64,000 nucleotides of DNA from Sphingomonas sp. ATCC 31555 (GTDB lineage: Bacteria; Pseudomonadota; Alphaproteobacteria; Sphingomonadales; Sphingomonadaceae), in assembly GCF_000282895.1 (NCBI RefSeq), contig NZ_ALBQ01000002.1:1-64000 (forward strand), written 5' to 3'. The notes beneath the pieces are model-generated. The model was given only the letters and a program-made list of their open reading frames with translations, was not told the DNA's origin and searched no databases. The position numbers and the translations under genes were made by a program. Numbering within the stretch: the first letter of the stretch is position 1; every line of letters begins with the position of its first letter. Positions 9,548 to 21,974 of this stretch are shown here, piece after piece.

Positions 9548-10351
9548 TCAATGCACGAAGCGCGCGACAACGTCGCGGTACGACCGTGACACCTTCACCT
9601 GCGCGCCCGAATCGAGCACCAGGAAGCACTCGCCATTGGTGTGCGGCTTCACCTGGCGAACCAGATCGAGGTTGACGATGGTCGAGCGGTGCACCCGCTG
9701 GAACCGGCGCGGATCGAGTCGCTTTTCCAGATCCTTCATCGTCTCGCGCAGGATCAGGGTGTTGTCGCCGGTGTAGATGCACATGTAGTCGCCGGCCGCG
9801 TCGATCCGCTCGATCGTGTCGACATCGACGCGGAAGATCTGGCCACGATCCTTGATGTTGATGAGCTTTTCGAAGCGGTTAGAGGCAGGCTCGGTACCGT
9901 CGCCGCTGGCGATATCGTCCACGGCGTCGGGCGCGACTTCCGCCAGCACTTCCTTCAGCTTCTCCACTTCCTCCACGCCCCGCTTCTCGGTGAGGCGCTG
10001 GCGGACGCGATCGAGCGTGTCGGCAAGCCGGGCCGGTTCAACCGGCTTCATCAGATAATCCACTGCCTGCGCCTCGAACGCTCGGATCGCGTGATCCGAA
10101 TAGGCGGTGACGAACACGAACAGCGGCGGTTCCACCTCCATCAGTCCCTGGATGACGGAAAATCCGTCGAACCCGGGCATTTGGATGTCGAGAAAGACGA
10201 GGTCCGGCTTATGCGTTTTGATCGATCGAATAGCCTCGCGGCCATTGGAGCATTTGTCGATAATTTCGACATCCTCATGCTCCTGGAGCCGGAGCTCGAG
10301 TCCCTGGATCGCCAGAGATTCGTCGTCAACGAGGATGGTACGGATGGTCAT
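9548..10351 (-). CDS. LytTR-family response regulator
   Basis: 267-aa regulator: receiver domain (1-125) with acidic pocket D9-D10, phosphoacceptor D55 in LVFLDIQMPG and Lys in YLMKPVEP; an acidic linker (about 128-165); then a LytTR DNA-binding domain (about 165-267) with KINIKDRGQ-like start, RRFQRVHRSTIVNLD and a KVSRSYRDVV end. The start codon overlaps the stop of the sensor kinase gene (ATGA), making this its cognate regulator. The target genes are unknown; the next upstream gene cluster is a TonB-dependent receptor. Confidence 0.93.
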   Translation of the reverse strand: MTIRTILVDDESLAIQGLELRLQEHEDVEIIDKCSNGREAIRSIKTHKPDLVFLDIQMPGFDGFSVIQGLMEVEPPLFVFVTAYSDHAIRAFEAQAVDYLMKPVEPARLADTLDRVRQRLTEKRGVEEVEKLKEVLAEVAPDAVDDIASGDGTEPASNRFEKLINIKDRGQIFRVDVDTIERIDAAGDYMCIYTGDNTLILRETMKDLEKRLDPRRFQRVHRSTIVNLDLVRQVKPHTNGECFLVLDSGAQVKVSRSYRDVVARFVH

Positions 10352-11496
10352 GCGGCCTCTCGGTTCGGTTCCTCAAGCTGGAACGGTATTTCGATCTCAA
10401 CGCTGAAACCTTCCCCGGGTTTCGTTCGAGTGTCGAAACGATGGTCAGGCCCGAAAGCCTGTGCCAACCGTTCCCGAATATTGGCGAGCCCCACGCCAGT
10501 GGAAAGCGTCGGCCTCGGGCGCGCTTCGATCAATCCCGGACCCGTATCGGACACGGCGATCTGCACCCTATCGCCGGTGAGCCGAGCCGAGACGGTGATA
10601 TCCGCGCCCTCTTCCTGCGGACTGACGGCATATTTGATGGCATTTTCGACCAAGGGCTGCAGCAGCAGCGACGGCAACCGCGCCTTGGCGGCGCGTGGGT
10701 CGAGCTCGAAATGAGTGCGCAACCGCTCGTCGAAGCGCATCTTCTCGATCTCGAGATAAAGCTTCAGCGTCTCGATCTCCTGCGCCAGCGTGACGTGGGC
10801 GGTCGGCTCATTCGCCAGCGTGTAGCGCAAGAAGGAGGAGAGGCGGGACAGCATCACATTGGCCCGCTCGGTCTGCTTGAGCAGGACCAGGGTGGAGATC
10901 GAGTTTAGCGTGTTGAACAGAAAGTGCGGGTTCAACTGGTACCGCAGCATCGCCAGCTGCGCGCTCGACGCCTGGCTTTCTAGAATCTGCATCTGATCGA
11001 TCTGCTGTTCGACGATCAGATAGAAATTGATGCCGAAATAAAGCGCCGACCAGCCCGCCAGCACTGTGAAGGTGAGGAAGCTGTAGCCGATTACACGGGC
11101 GACGGTAATGCCCGGCTCCGCTGCGGTGAACGAATAGGTGAAGGCCTCCAGCACCGCGTAGAGAATCGTACCCGCACCCAGTGTGGCCAAGGTGAGCAGG
11201 ATCGCAGGGATTCGCGGCAGGCTGCGGTAGAAGCCGTACAGCGCGGAGAGCAGCAGCGTGAGGCAATAGCCGACGATCGCCTCGATAATCGCCTTGATGA
11301 TTCCTTCGACCGAAAAGCCGTTAGAGATCGACGAGACCGAGCGCAGCAGCAGATAGCCGCTCCAGCCGGTTGCCTGGAGGATCCAGAAGGCCCGCCCCTT
11401 GTCTTCGAAGAAGGGGCGAGAAAACAGGTCGGGCTTGGAAAGGCCCAAGGTCCGGGCGCTGGTCTGCGGAAGCGAAGTCTTTGCCACGGCGCGCAT
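10348..11496 (-). CDS. LytS/AlgZ-type membrane sensor histidine kinase
   Basis: 382-aa kinase. About four membrane segments lie between residues 38 and 165, followed by a short coiled linker and the His_kinase domain with phosphorylated His191 in YQLNPHFLFNTLNSI. The ATPase part shows PLVENAIKYAV (N-box), DTGPGL (G1) and GVGLANIRERL (G2). It has no extracellular sensor domain, so it probably senses through its membrane segments. It is the first gene of the kinase-regulator pair and is insulated from the upstream receptor gene by a strong terminator. Confidence 0.93.
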   Translation of the reverse strand: MRAVAKTSLPQTSARTLGLSKPDLFSRPFFEDKGRAFWILQATGWSGYLLLRSVSSISNGFSVEGIIKAIIEAIVGYCLTLLLSALYGFYRSLPRIPAILLTLATLGAGTILYAVLEAFTYSFTAAEPGITVARVIGYSFLTFTVLAGWSALYFGINFYLIVEQQIDQMQILESQASSAQLAMLRYQLNPHFLFNTLNSISTLVLLKQTERANVMLSRLSSFLRYTLANEPTAHVTLAQEIETLKLYLEIEKMRFDERLRTHFELDPRAAKARLPSLLLQPLVENAIKYAVSPQEEGADITVSARLTGDRVQIAVSDTGPGLIEARPRPTLSTGVGLANIRERLAQAFGPDHRFDTRTKPGEGFSVEIEIPFQLEEPNREAA

Positions 11497-11520
11497 CTAT
11501 CACCGCCGCGCGCGGTGAGC

Positions 11521-11554
11521 AAAAAAAATGCCGGGCGCGTTTGGCGCCCGGCAT
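11521..11554 (-). terminator. Rho-independent terminator of the TonB receptor gene
   Basis: ATGCCGGGCGC and GCGCCCGGCAT form an 11-bp stem with loop GTTTG. On the minus strand the stem is followed by eight T residues. It sits 26 bp after the receptor stop and just before the kinase gene, so the two units are transcribed separately. Confidence 0.92.
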
Positions 11555-11579
11555 TCCGAAGGTGGTCGAACGGTGCCGC

Positions 11580-14500
11580 TCAGAAGGTGAAGCGGGCGCC
11601 GATGCGGATCGAGTACAACGACTGGTTCGCATAGACCTGATCCGTGGGCGCGGTGAAGGTCGTCGAGCCGCCAGCCGGCGAGTAGCGATACTGAGCGCAG
11701 GGCTGTGCTGCACTGGTCGCCACCGTGCCCGCGCCATCGGGGTTGCCGCTGGTGGTGAGGCACTGCACGCGAACCACGGCCGCGTTGTACGGGAACACGT
11801 ACTCGCGGGTCTGGCCCCAGTTCTTGTTGAGGAAGTTGGTGAAGTTTTCGATATCGCCGAAGATGGTCACGCGCGACTTGCCCAGGCCGGTCGGCAGTTC
11901 CTGTGCAACGTGGAGATCGATGCGGGTGAACCATTTCGAGTTGAAGGCGTTACGCGGTGCGATCTGGCCGCGGTACTTGCCAAGGCCGGACGCGTCGATG
12001 AACGCGTTCACCGCATTGCGCACTTCGGAGCTGCTGTACGACACGAGCGGATCGTTCACTGTCGGAACGTACATCAGATAGCGGTTTCCGCCAGCGCCGG
12101 TGCCTGAGCTCACGCCGGTCGTGCCGAACACCGAGGATCGGCCGCTGCCGAAATCCTGGAAGGTATAGCTGAACGGATGGCCGATGCGCGTTTCGCCGAA
12201 CAGGGAGAAGGTGGTCTTGTAGTCCCCAACGAAAGCGCGTTCGAAGGTTGCGCCATATTTGAAGAAGTACTTCACCTGATCGTTGGAGATGCCATAGGCC
12301 ACGTTGTTCGGATCAACGAACGCGCCGTTGCTATAGTTCGAACCTGCGGTTGATGACGTCGCCGGCGACTGGTCCTTTACGTCCTGATAGGTGAAGCTGC
12401 CGTTGATGTTGACGCCGAAGTCCCAGCTTTTGTCAAAGCGGGCGATGGCGATCAGCGCGCGACCCTTGTTGGTGTTGGTCAGGAAGATGTCGGTGTTGGT
12501 GTTGGTGCTGCCCGCGCCATCGATGATGTTCTGGTAGCGTTGGCGGCCGTCCGGCGTCAGCGAACCGGCGATCGGCTGCGAACGGATGTCGGTGAAGTAC
12601 ACTTGGTTGCGAACCTTCGAGTACAGGAAGTCCGCGCCGAACGTCCATCCGTCGACCGAGTATTCACCGGTCAGCGTAGCGCGCCACTGTGACGGCAGCT
12701 TGAACTGCGGATCCAGCGCGTTGACGGTGGCGTTCGTCGCGACCGTCGCGTTGGTGAGCAGCGTGTTGACCGCCCCCGGGATCGAGGTCCCGCTCACGTT
12801 CGACAGCGCCGCGTTGCCGATCGCGGCGTTGGTAGTGGCGCCCGAGAAGCCGGTCGCAGTGCGGTTGATCTGCACCGAGTTCGTCAGAACGCCGGTGTTC
12901 GAGAAGCTGTTCGACACATAAACGTCGGGCGTGCCGCCGCCGAAGATGCCGCCGCCGCCACGGATGCTCACCCGCGGAACCGGCTGCCAGTCGAAGCCGA
13001 TACGCGGCTGGAAGAGGCCCAGACCGGAGAAGTTGGCGTTGTTCGACCCGATTGTGCGATACTGACCATTAACGATCGCGCCCGAACCGAAGCGCGCCGT
13101 GTACGCAGCGCTACGCGCCGGCGTGCTGTGCATCCCGTACAGATCGTAGCGCATGCCATAGCTGACGTTCAGCGTGGGGGTGACGCGCCACGAATCCATG
13201 ATGCCGAACGTGTAGCTCTGGTACGAGAAGTTCGCTGCCGCATCGTTCGGAACCAGGGACGGGATCGCATTGCCATAGGACATCTGGTTGGCAGTGCGAT
13301 TCTGCAGGTCCGCGATCGAGTCGAAGTAATAGTTGCCGGCGCTGTTCTGCAGGAACGAGTTGAAGACGCTGACGAACTGCATTTCGGTGAAAAGCCGCAG
13401 GTCGTGGTCGTTCTTGGTCACGCGAACCTGGAACAAGCCGCCCCAGGTATCAGTCTTCAACTGATTGGTCTGGCGCGAGCTGTCGGGACCGAACGACACG
13501 ATTGCCGCGTTGTTTTCACACGCCGTCAGCGACGATCCGCTGACAGTCAGCGGAGTCGACGTTTCGTTGGAGCAGACGCGGAACTGCGCGAAACCGCGAC
13601 CGAACAGCGGATCCTGGATGCGCGTGTAGTTCTTGTAGAACACGCGAGCTTCGGTCGAGAAGTCGTCCGACCAGTCCGAGTTCAGCTGCACGACGCCGGT
13701 GTGCAGACGGTTGCCCTGAATATAGGCGTTCGAAGCGAGACCAAGGCCGTACGGCTGGTTGGTGAAGGTGTTGTTGAGCAGGTTGATGGCGTCGTTGGCG
13801 TAGGTGTACGTCACCGACATGCGCTGCTTGTCGCTAATGTTGGCGTCGATACGTGCAACGACACGGTCGTCCTTGTCGCCCGAATCCCGCAGCACGCCGC
13901 CGGTGTTGTAGTTATAAACGCTGTTCGCGATCGCGCTGATGCGATCGATCTGCGCCTGGGTCACGCCCGGGATGACCGTGCCACCGTTGTTCCCGACGGG
14001 ACCTTCGACGATGGGGCGGCCGCCGCGCAGACGCTCGCCGGCGACCATGAAGAACACCTTGTCCTTGATGATCGGACCGCTGAGCTCGGCGCCGAAGTTG
14101 TCGACCTTGAAGTTCGGGACATTGACCGTCACGCCCTTGGTCTTGTTGCCGACGAATTCGTCACCCGAGCGTGCGTAGAAACCGCTGCCGTGGAACTCAT
14201 TGGTGCCGGACTTCAGTACGATGTTGATCGCGCCGCCCTGGAAATTGCCTTCGCGCACGTCATACGGCGCAACCTTGGCTTGGAACTGGCCGATCGCGTC
14301 GAGCGGAATCGGCGAGCGGCGGCTGGGCAAACCATCGGTGTTAAGGCCGAAATTGTCCGTGATCGGCACGCCGTCGACCGTGAAGCGGTTGTAGCGCGCA
14401 TTCTGGCCCGCGAACGAGATCGCGCGGCCGCCCGTGGGGGTATCGTCCAGCCGCGCGAACGGATCGCGCCGCGACAGGTCGCGAATGTCACGGTTAAGGC

Positions 14501-14936
14501 TGGCGACGTTGGCGATCTGCTCGGCGGAGAGCACAGTTGCCGGCCCCTGCGAGATCGAGCGCGCACCGCGGACGGTGCTGGCGGTGACGACGATTTCCTG
14601 GCCTTGGGCAACCAGTTCGATCGGAAGATCGAACGACTGGGCGGCGATGGTATAGATGTCCGTCACCGACGAATTCGAATAGTTCGCCGCGGTTACTTCG
14701 ACCGTGTACGGGCCGCCCGCGCGCAGACCGGTAAGCGTGAACGTACCGGTGGAATCGGTGCGGGCCGTGGAGCGGGTTCCCGATGCTGCATTGGTCGCGA
14801 CAACCGTCGCATCCGGTACCGGAGCGCCATCAGCCGTCACGGTACCGCGGATGGTGGAGGTGGTTTCCTGCGCGTGCGCGGCAACCGGAATGAGCAGCGC
14901 GGCAGCTGCCACGCCTGCAAGATAGTGCGTTCGCAT
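11580..14936 (-). CDS. TonB-dependent receptor, Oar-like, with N-terminal carboxypeptidase-regulatory domain
   Basis: 1118-aa outer-membrane protein. The signal peptide ends AHA|QE (about residue 22). A CarboxypepD_reg-like domain (about 27-105) with TIRGTVTADGAPVPDATVVA precedes a plug domain (about 120-240; RDLSRRDPFARLDDTP, NRFTVDGVPI) and a long beta-barrel ending in aromatic GARFTF. This architecture is that of Oar-like TonB receptors that import large or unidentified substrates. The gene is monocistronic with its own terminator. Upstream on the minus strand a TTGACT hexamer (about 15038) could be a -35 element. Confidence 0.92.
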   Translation of the reverse strand: MRTHYLAGVAAAALLIPVAAHAQETTSTIRGTVTADGAPVPDATVVATNAASGTRSTARTDSTGTFTLTGLRAGGPYTVEVTAANYSNSSVTDIYTIAAQSFDLPIELVAQGQEIVVTASTVRGARSISQGPATVLSAEQIANVASLNRDIRDLSRRDPFARLDDTPTGGRAISFAGQNARYNRFTVDGVPITDNFGLNTDGLPSRRSPIPLDAIGQFQAKVAPYDVREGNFQGGAINIVLKSGTNEFHGSGFYARSGDEFVGNKTKGVTVNVPNFKVDNFGAELSGPIIKDKVFFMVAGERLRGGRPIVEGPVGNNGGTVIPGVTQAQIDRISAIANSVYNYNTGGVLRDSGDKDDRVVARIDANISDKQRMSVTYTYANDAINLLNNTFTNQPYGLGLASNAYIQGNRLHTGVVQLNSDWSDDFSTEARVFYKNYTRIQDPLFGRGFAQFRVCSNETSTPLTVSGSSLTACENNAAIVSFGPDSSRQTNQLKTDTWGGLFQVRVTKNDHDLRLFTEMQFVSVFNSFLQNSAGNYYFDSIADLQNRTANQMSYGNAIPSLVPNDAAANFSYQSYTFGIMDSWRVTPTLNVSYGMRYDLYGMHSTPARSAAYTARFGSGAIVNGQYRTIGSNNANFSGLGLFQPRIGFDWQPVPRVSIRGGGGIFGGGTPDVYVSNSFSNTGVLTNSVQINRTATGFSGATTNAAIGNAALSNVSGTSIPGAVNTLLTNATVATNATVNALDPQFKLPSQWRATLTGEYSVDGWTFGADFLYSKVRNQVYFTDIRSQPIAGSLTPDGRQRYQNIIDGAGSTNTNTDIFLTNTNKGRALIAIARFDKSWDFGVNINGSFTYQDVKDQSPATSSTAGSNYSNGAFVDPNNVAYGISNDQVKYFFKYGATFERAFVGDYKTTFSLFGETRIGHPFSYTFQDFGSGRSSVFGTTGVSSGTGAGGNRYLMYVPTVNDPLVSYSSSEVRNAVNAFIDASGLGKYRGQIAPRNAFNSKWFTRIDLHVAQELPTGLGKSRVTIFGDIENFTNFLNKNWGQTREYVFPYNAAVVRVQCLTTSGNPDGAGTVATSAAQPCAQYRYSPAGGSTTFTAPTDQVYANQSLYSIRIGARFTF

Positions 14937-15079
14937 CGAGAGTTCCCTTTTTGAGCCTGTGGCTGCCAGTCGCGGCGTTTAACGCCATCTGTCTGGCTGC
15001 CCCCTGCTCGGCTTTGATTGCGGAATTGTGACAGTCAATACGCGCGGAACGTTCCCCAATGGTGCGTTGCAAAAACGCA

Positions 15080-17215
<2,136 letters not shown>

Positions 17216-17269
17216 CTAGGGGATGGGGGCGGTTGATCGCAAGGGGCTTTGCGGCCATCACGTAAACCC

Positions 17270-18433
17270 ATGCGTATTGCGATGATGGTGAAGGTAATTT
17301 TTGGGGCGCTGCTCTGGTTCGTGGTGACGCTGTGCTTGTTCCTTACGCTGGTGCCCCCCTTTCTGGACCGCATCTACTATCGCGGCGCTGAGACCGGGCA
17401 TTTCGATGGGGAGCGTTTTGCCAACCCGGACGGCGGGACGGCACCCGCACCGGCGCTCGCTTTCGTGTTCCTCGCCCATCGCATTTCGAGCGCGGGACGC
17501 CAGCCGCCCTGGCCCACACATGTGCCGGTGATCCCCAGCCGGCCCCCGGCGCGGGTGGCCGGACAGGCGATGAGGGTGACTTGGATCGGTCATGCCACCG
17601 TGCTCATCCAGACGCAGGGCCTCAACATCCTCACCGATCCGGTATGGAGCGAGGCTGCCGGGCCGTTCGGATACGGCCCCCGCCGCGTTGCGGCCCCCGG
17701 CGTCAAGCTATCCGATTTGCCCGCGATCGATCTGATTGTCGTCAGCCACAATCACTATGACCATCTCGATCTGACTACGCTGAAGGCGCTGTGGCAGCGT
17801 GATCGGCCAATGATCGTTACCGGCCTGGGCAATGACAGCGTGATCGGGCAAGCGGGCCTGCCGGCGCGCGGGCTGGACTGGGGACAGCGGCTGACGCTGC
17901 GCCCCGGCATCAACGTGGTGGTGACGCGTAATCACCATTGGAGCAGTCGCTGGTTCGCCGATCGCAACCGCGCGCTCTGGTCCGGTTTCGTGGTAACGCT
18001 GCCGGGTGGCAACCTGTTCTTCGCCGGCGATACTGGGTGGGGCGACGGCAGATGGCCCAAGGAGGCGGCGGCATTGGGCCCGGTGCGGTTCGCTGCCATT
18101 CCCATCGGCGCGTTCCGCTTCAAGCCGGGACAAATGGCTTCAGACGCGCATATCGGCCCGCGCGATGCGATTCGGGTCTGGGAAGAGCTCGGCCGACCCT
18201 GGGCTCTGCCGGTCCATTGGGGCACCTTTCGGCTCTCCTGGGAAGCCTATCGCACCCCGCCGAACATGCTGGCAGCGATGCTCCGTTGTGGCGGGGCCAA
18301 CTCTAGGCACTTCGTCGATCGCACGATCGGGCAGAGTTTCGAGGTACCAGCGATCGGCGTCCGCGGCGCCCCCGCGAGCGATCAAGGTATCGCGAAATGC
18401 CGTGCTGAGGGCGCGTTCGACCGGTTCCGCTGA
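17270..18433 (+). CDS. Membrane-anchored metallo-beta-lactamase-fold hydrolase
   Basis: 387-aa protein with one N-terminal membrane segment (about 7-29), then an MBL fold resembling the UlaG/NAPE-PLD branch. Zinc ligands: H160, H162, D164 and H165 in VVSHNHYDHLD; later FFAGDTGWGD and LPVHWGTFRLSWEAY carry further ligands. I placed the start at an ATG just before the membrane segment; a TTG seven codons upstream is possible. The substrate could be a lactone, phosphodiester or N-acyl phospholipid; sequence does not decide. Confidence 0.85.
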   Translation: MRIAMMVKVIFGALLWFVVTLCLFLTLVPPFLDRIYYRGAETGHFDGERFANPDGGTAPAPALAFVFLAHRISSAGRQPPWPTHVPVIPSRPPARVAGQAMRVTWIGHATVLIQTQGLNILTDPVWSEAAGPFGYGPRRVAAPGVKLSDLPAIDLIVVSHNHYDHLDLTTLKALWQRDRPMIVTGLGNDSVIGQAGLPARGLDWGQRLTLRPGINVVVTRNHHWSSRWFADRNRALWSGFVVTLPGGNLFFAGDTGWGDGRWPKEAAALGPVRFAAIPIGAFRFKPGQMASDAHIGPRDAIRVWEELGRPWALPVHWGTFRLSWEAYRTPPNMLAAMLRCGGANSRHFVDRTIGQSFEVPAIGVRGAPASDQGIAKCRAEGAFDRFR

Positions 18434-18485
18434 TCTTGAGCGCTCTGCTTGGCGGTCCTAAAATGCCCTCAAGGGTGCGGGGCAT

Positions 18486-18929
18486 ATGGGCGGCGACTAT
18501 CAGACAACTATCGATCGCGCGGGCAGGGCGATAGCGGCGGGCAGTGTGCTGGGCGGATTGCTGATCCTGGCGCTGCTGCTGGCCAGCGGCCAGCGTTCGC
18601 CAGCCGGGCTGCTTGCCGGCGGGATGGTCGGCGCTCTGTGTGTCGCGGTTGCGCTGACGGCGGTCGCCGGACCGATCTGGTTGGCGTTGCACGCGTGCGG
18701 ATTTCGCCGCGGCCGTCATGCCGCCTGGCTCATTGGTCTGCTTGGCCTGGGCCTTTTTGCTGGCGTGCAGGGGCACGGCACCGGCCTGTTCACTATCGCC
18801 CCTATCGATACGCGAAGCTGGTTGCTGGGACTTGCCGCCAAGACCGCACTTGGAATCGCCGTCGCAGCGGCGGCGGCGGGTATCGGGATAGTGATGTGGC
18901 GGATCGCCTATAGCTCGATCAGATCCTGA
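18486..18929 (+). CDS. Four-TM hypothetical membrane protein
   Basis: 147 residues with four clear hydrophobic segments (about 17-35, 42-68, 78-96, 113-140) separated by short Arg/His loops. No recognised motif. It may be co-transcribed with the preceding hydrolase gene, 52 bp away. Function unknown. Confidence 0.6.
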   Translation: MGGDYQTTIDRAGRAIAAGSVLGGLLILALLLASGQRSPAGLLAGGMVGALCVAVALTAVAGPIWLALHACGFRRGRHAAWLIGLLGLGLFAGVQGHGTGLFTIAPIDTRSWLLGLAAKTALGIAVAAAAAGIGIVMWRIAYSSIRS

Positions 18930-19021
18930 AATAGGACTCCGCTGCAGATATTTAGGATTCGATCTGCAGATGTTTCTCATGGTAAACTAGCCATGCTCGA
19001 CAGAGAAGATGAGGGGATATC

Positions 19022-19630
19022 ATGCGACAATTGCTTGCGCCGATCGCGGCGGCTTGTCTGGCGCTGCCCATCGCCGCGAACGCGGCGGAGGTCATCACCT
19101 TTACGCCACTTACCAACGCCGCCAACCACAGTGTTAGCGGGCCTTATAGTGAGAAGGGGCTGAAGTTCGCGATGTCGAACACGTTCGGTTTCTTCACCTG
19201 GGGGGCTGGCGCGGCGGCCAATGCCAATCCCGGTGGCGCGACGCTCGCTCCCTCTTTTACCGGCGATCTTACGATCAGCGCAGTCGGCGGCACCGCCTTC
19301 GATCTGCTGCGCTTCGACATCGCCGATGTGATGAACGCCGGCAATGGCGGGCCGATGACGTTCAGCTACGAGACATTGAGCGGCTCGGGTTCCGGGCTGT
19401 TCAATCTCGATCTCACGCCTGGGCTGCAGACCGTCTCGCTCAACCTCACCGATCTGACGCGCTTCACCGTCCAGGTGACGGCGCCTGGTATCCAAATGGA
19501 CAACGTCACCTTCGCGCTTGGTACGACGGCGGTGCCCGAGCCGGCGAACTGGGCGATGCTGATTGGCGGCTTTGGGCTGGTCGGTGGTGTGCTTCGCCGC
19601 CGCCACGCGGGTGCGGCCGTCACTGCCTGA
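19022..19630 (+). CDS. PEPxxWA-CTERM sorting-domain exported protein
   Basis: 202 aa: signal peptide ending ANA|AEV (about 22), a beta-rich Ser/Thr/Gly-rich middle, then the sorting signal [20 protein letters not shown] followed by RRRH. This tripartite tail is recognised by exosortase, which is not encoded in this window. Such proteins are usually surface-exposed and linked to exopolysaccharide. Monocistronic; the short preceding gap is comparatively AT-rich and contains a GAGGGG ribosome site. Confidence 0.88.
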   Translation: MRQLLAPIAAACLALPIAANAAEVITFTPLTNAANHSVSGPYSEKGLKFAMSNTFGFFTWGAGAAANANPGGATLAPSFTGDLTISAVGGTAFDLLRFDIADVMNAGNGGPMTFSYETLSGSGSGLFNLDLTPGLQTVSLNLTDLTRFTVQVTAPGIQMDNVTFALGTTAVPEPANWAMLIGGFGLVGGVLRRRHAGAAVTA

Positions 19631-19689
19631 ACAAAAAGGGGACGGGGCGCGGCTTTTCAGCTCTGCCGCGTCTCCCCATATTGGCTGCC

Positions 19690-21885
19690 ATGGCCATTCA
19701 GATTCGGACCAATCTCGCGGAGCCCGAAACCGGGCAGAGCTTCATCCCTCACCGCCCGCAGCGCCCGGAAAAGGCCGAGGGCGGCAAGACATTCAAGCTC
19801 GTCTCCGACTATCAGCCCTCCGGCGACCAGCGCTTTGCTATTCCGGAACTGGTCGAGCAGGCGCGCGCCGGCGAGCGTGATCAAGTGCTGCTCGGCGTCA
19901 CCGGCTCGGGCAAGACCTATACCATGGCCAAGGTGATCGAGGAATTGCAGCGCCCCGCGCTGATCCTCGCGCCCAACAAGATCCTCGCCGCGCAGCTCTA
20001 CGGCGAGTTCAAGAGCTTCTTCCCAGAAAACGCGGTCGAGTATTTCGTCAGCTATTATGACTATTACCAGCCCGAAGCCTATGTGCCGCGGTCGGATACC
20101 TATATCGAGAAGGAAAGTTCGATCAACGAGGCGATCGATCGGATGCGCCACTCGGCCACCCGCTCGCTGCTTGAACGCGATGACGTTATTATCGTGGCCT
20201 CGGTTTCATGCCTCTATGGCATCGGCTCGGTCGAGACTTACTCCGCGATGATCTTCGACCTGAAGAAGGGCCAGGTGGTCGACCAGCGCGAGATCATCCG
20301 CAAGCTGGTGGCGCTCCAGTATAAGCGCAACGATGCCGCCTTCGGGCGCGGCGCGTTCCGCGTGCGCGGCGACAATCTTGAGCTGTTCCCGTCCCACTAT
20401 GAGGATACCGCCTGGCGGATCAGCTTCTTCGGCGACGAGATCGAAGAAATCGTCGAGTTCGATCCGCTCACCGGCAAGAAGGTGGCGAGCCTTAATTCGG
20501 TGCGCGTCTATGCCAACAGCCATTATGTGACGCCGGGGCCGACGCTCAAGCAGGCAATGGAGGGCATTCGCCACGAACTTGCCGAACGGCTGAAGGAACT
20601 GGAGGCTGAGGGCAAGCTGCTGGAACTGCAGAGGCTGGAGCAGCGCACCAATTTCGACCTGGAGATGATCGCAGCGACGGGTTCCTGCGCGGGCATCGAG
20701 AATTACAGCCGCTTCCTCACCGGCCGCCTGCCCGGCGAGCCGCCGCCCACGCTGTTCGAGTATCTGCCCGAAAACGCGCTGCTCTTTGTCGACGAGAGCC
20801 ACCAGACGATCGGCCAGATCAACGGCATGTCGCGCGGCGACCACAAGCGCAAATTGACGCTCGCCGAGTACGGCTTCCGGCTGCCGAGCGCGATCGACAA
20901 CCGGCCCTTACGCTTCAACGAATGGGACGCGATGCGGCCGCAGACCACCTATGTCTCGGCCACCCCCGGCGACTGGGAAATGGAGCGCACCGGCGGCGTG
21001 TTCGTCGAGCAGGTGATCCGCCCCACCGGGCTGATCGATCCGCCGGTGGAGATCCGGCCGGTCGAGGAGCAGGTGCAGGACTTGATCCAGGAGTGCAAGG
21101 CGACCGCGGCCAAGGGCTATCGCACGCTCGTCACCACGCTTACCAAGCGGATGGCCGAGGACCTGACCGAATATATGCACGAGGCGGGCGTGAAGGTCCG
21201 CTACATGCACTCGGACACCGAGACGCTGGAGCGCATCGAGCTGATCCGCGACCTGCGGATGGGCGTGTACGACGTGCTGATCGGCATCAACCTGCTGCGC
21301 GAGGGCCTCGACATCCCCGAATGCGGGCTGGTCGCTATCCTCGATGCCGACAAGGAAGGCTTTCTGCGTTCCGAGACATCTCTGATTCAGACGATCGGTC
21401 GCGCCGCGCGTAACGTTGAGGGCCGCGTGATCCTCTATGCCGATCGCATGACCGGCAGCATGGAACGCGCGCTTGCCGAGACCGGCCGCCGACGCGAGAA
21501 GCAGATGGCGTATAACCTCGAGCATGGGATCACGCCGGAGACGGTGAAGAAGAATATCGGCGACATCATTGCCCATGTCGCTTCGAAGGACGGCGTCACC
21601 GTGGAGATAGATGCGGACCGTCCGCACATGGTCGGCCACAATCTGCGCGCGTACATCGAGGAGCTCGAGAAGAAGATGCGCGATGCGGCTGCCAACCTGG
21701 AGTTCGAGGAGGCCGGCCGCCTGCGCGATGAGATTCGATCGCTGGAGGCGGAGGAACTCGGCCTGCCCGAGGGCGAGCGCAAGGCGCCGATCATGGGACG
21801 CTCGAACGAGGGTAAGCCGGGCACGCGCAAGACGCGGTTCGGCAAGCAGACCACGACGAAGTTCGGAGGTCCACGACGGGGGTAG
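19690..21885 (+). CDS. uvrB: Excinuclease ABC subunit B
   Basis: 731-aa UvrB of nucleotide excision repair. Walker [15 protein letters not shown], beta-hairpin region [20 protein letters not shown], motif DESHQT, helicase motifs [26 protein letters not shown] and QTIGRAARN, and a C-terminal UVR domain ([20 protein letters not shown]). The start is placed at MAIQIRTN; a TTG three codons upstream is possible. No LexA box was seen before it, unlike uvrA. Confidence 0.98.
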   Translation: MAIQIRTNLAEPETGQSFIPHRPQRPEKAEGGKTFKLVSDYQPSGDQRFAIPELVEQARAGERDQVLLGVTGSGKTYTMAKVIEELQRPALILAPNKILAAQLYGEFKSFFPENAVEYFVSYYDYYQPEAYVPRSDTYIEKESSINEAIDRMRHSATRSLLERDDVIIVASVSCLYGIGSVETYSAMIFDLKKGQVVDQREIIRKLVALQYKRNDAAFGRGAFRVRGDNLELFPSHYEDTAWRISFFGDEIEEIVEFDPLTGKKVASLNSVRVYANSHYVTPGPTLKQAMEGIRHELAERLKELEAEGKLLELQRLEQRTNFDLEMIAATGSCAGIENYSRFLTGRLPGEPPPTLFEYLPENALLFVDESHQTIGQINGMSRGDHKRKLTLAEYGFRLPSAIDNRPLRFNEWDAMRPQTTYVSATPGDWEMERTGGVFVEQVIRPTGLIDPPVEIRPVEEQVQDLIQECKATAAKGYRTLVTTLTKRMAEDLTEYMHEAGVKVRYMHSDTETLERIELIRDLRMGVYDVLIGINLLREGLDIPECGLVAILDADKEGFLRSETSLIQTIGRAARNVEGRVILYADRMTGSMERALAETGRRREKQMAYNLEHGITPETVKKNIGDIIAHVASKDGVTVEIDADRPHMVGHNLRAYIEELEKKMRDAAANLEFEEAGRLRDEIRSLEAEELGLPEGERKAPIMGRSNEGKPGTRKTRFGKQTTTKFGGPRRG

Positions 21886-21974
21886 TGCTGCGGCAAGCCG
21901 TTGATTTTCGCCGTCGCTTCAGCGACACTGCGACTTAGCAGCCGAAGCAACCGGCCGATCAGGGGAGATGCCGG

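Noticed and set aside
13128..14954. 608-codon open frame on the plus strand opposite the TonB receptor
   Set aside because: It is antisense to a confident receptor gene, has no domain character and arises from GC-rich codon bias on the opposite strand.
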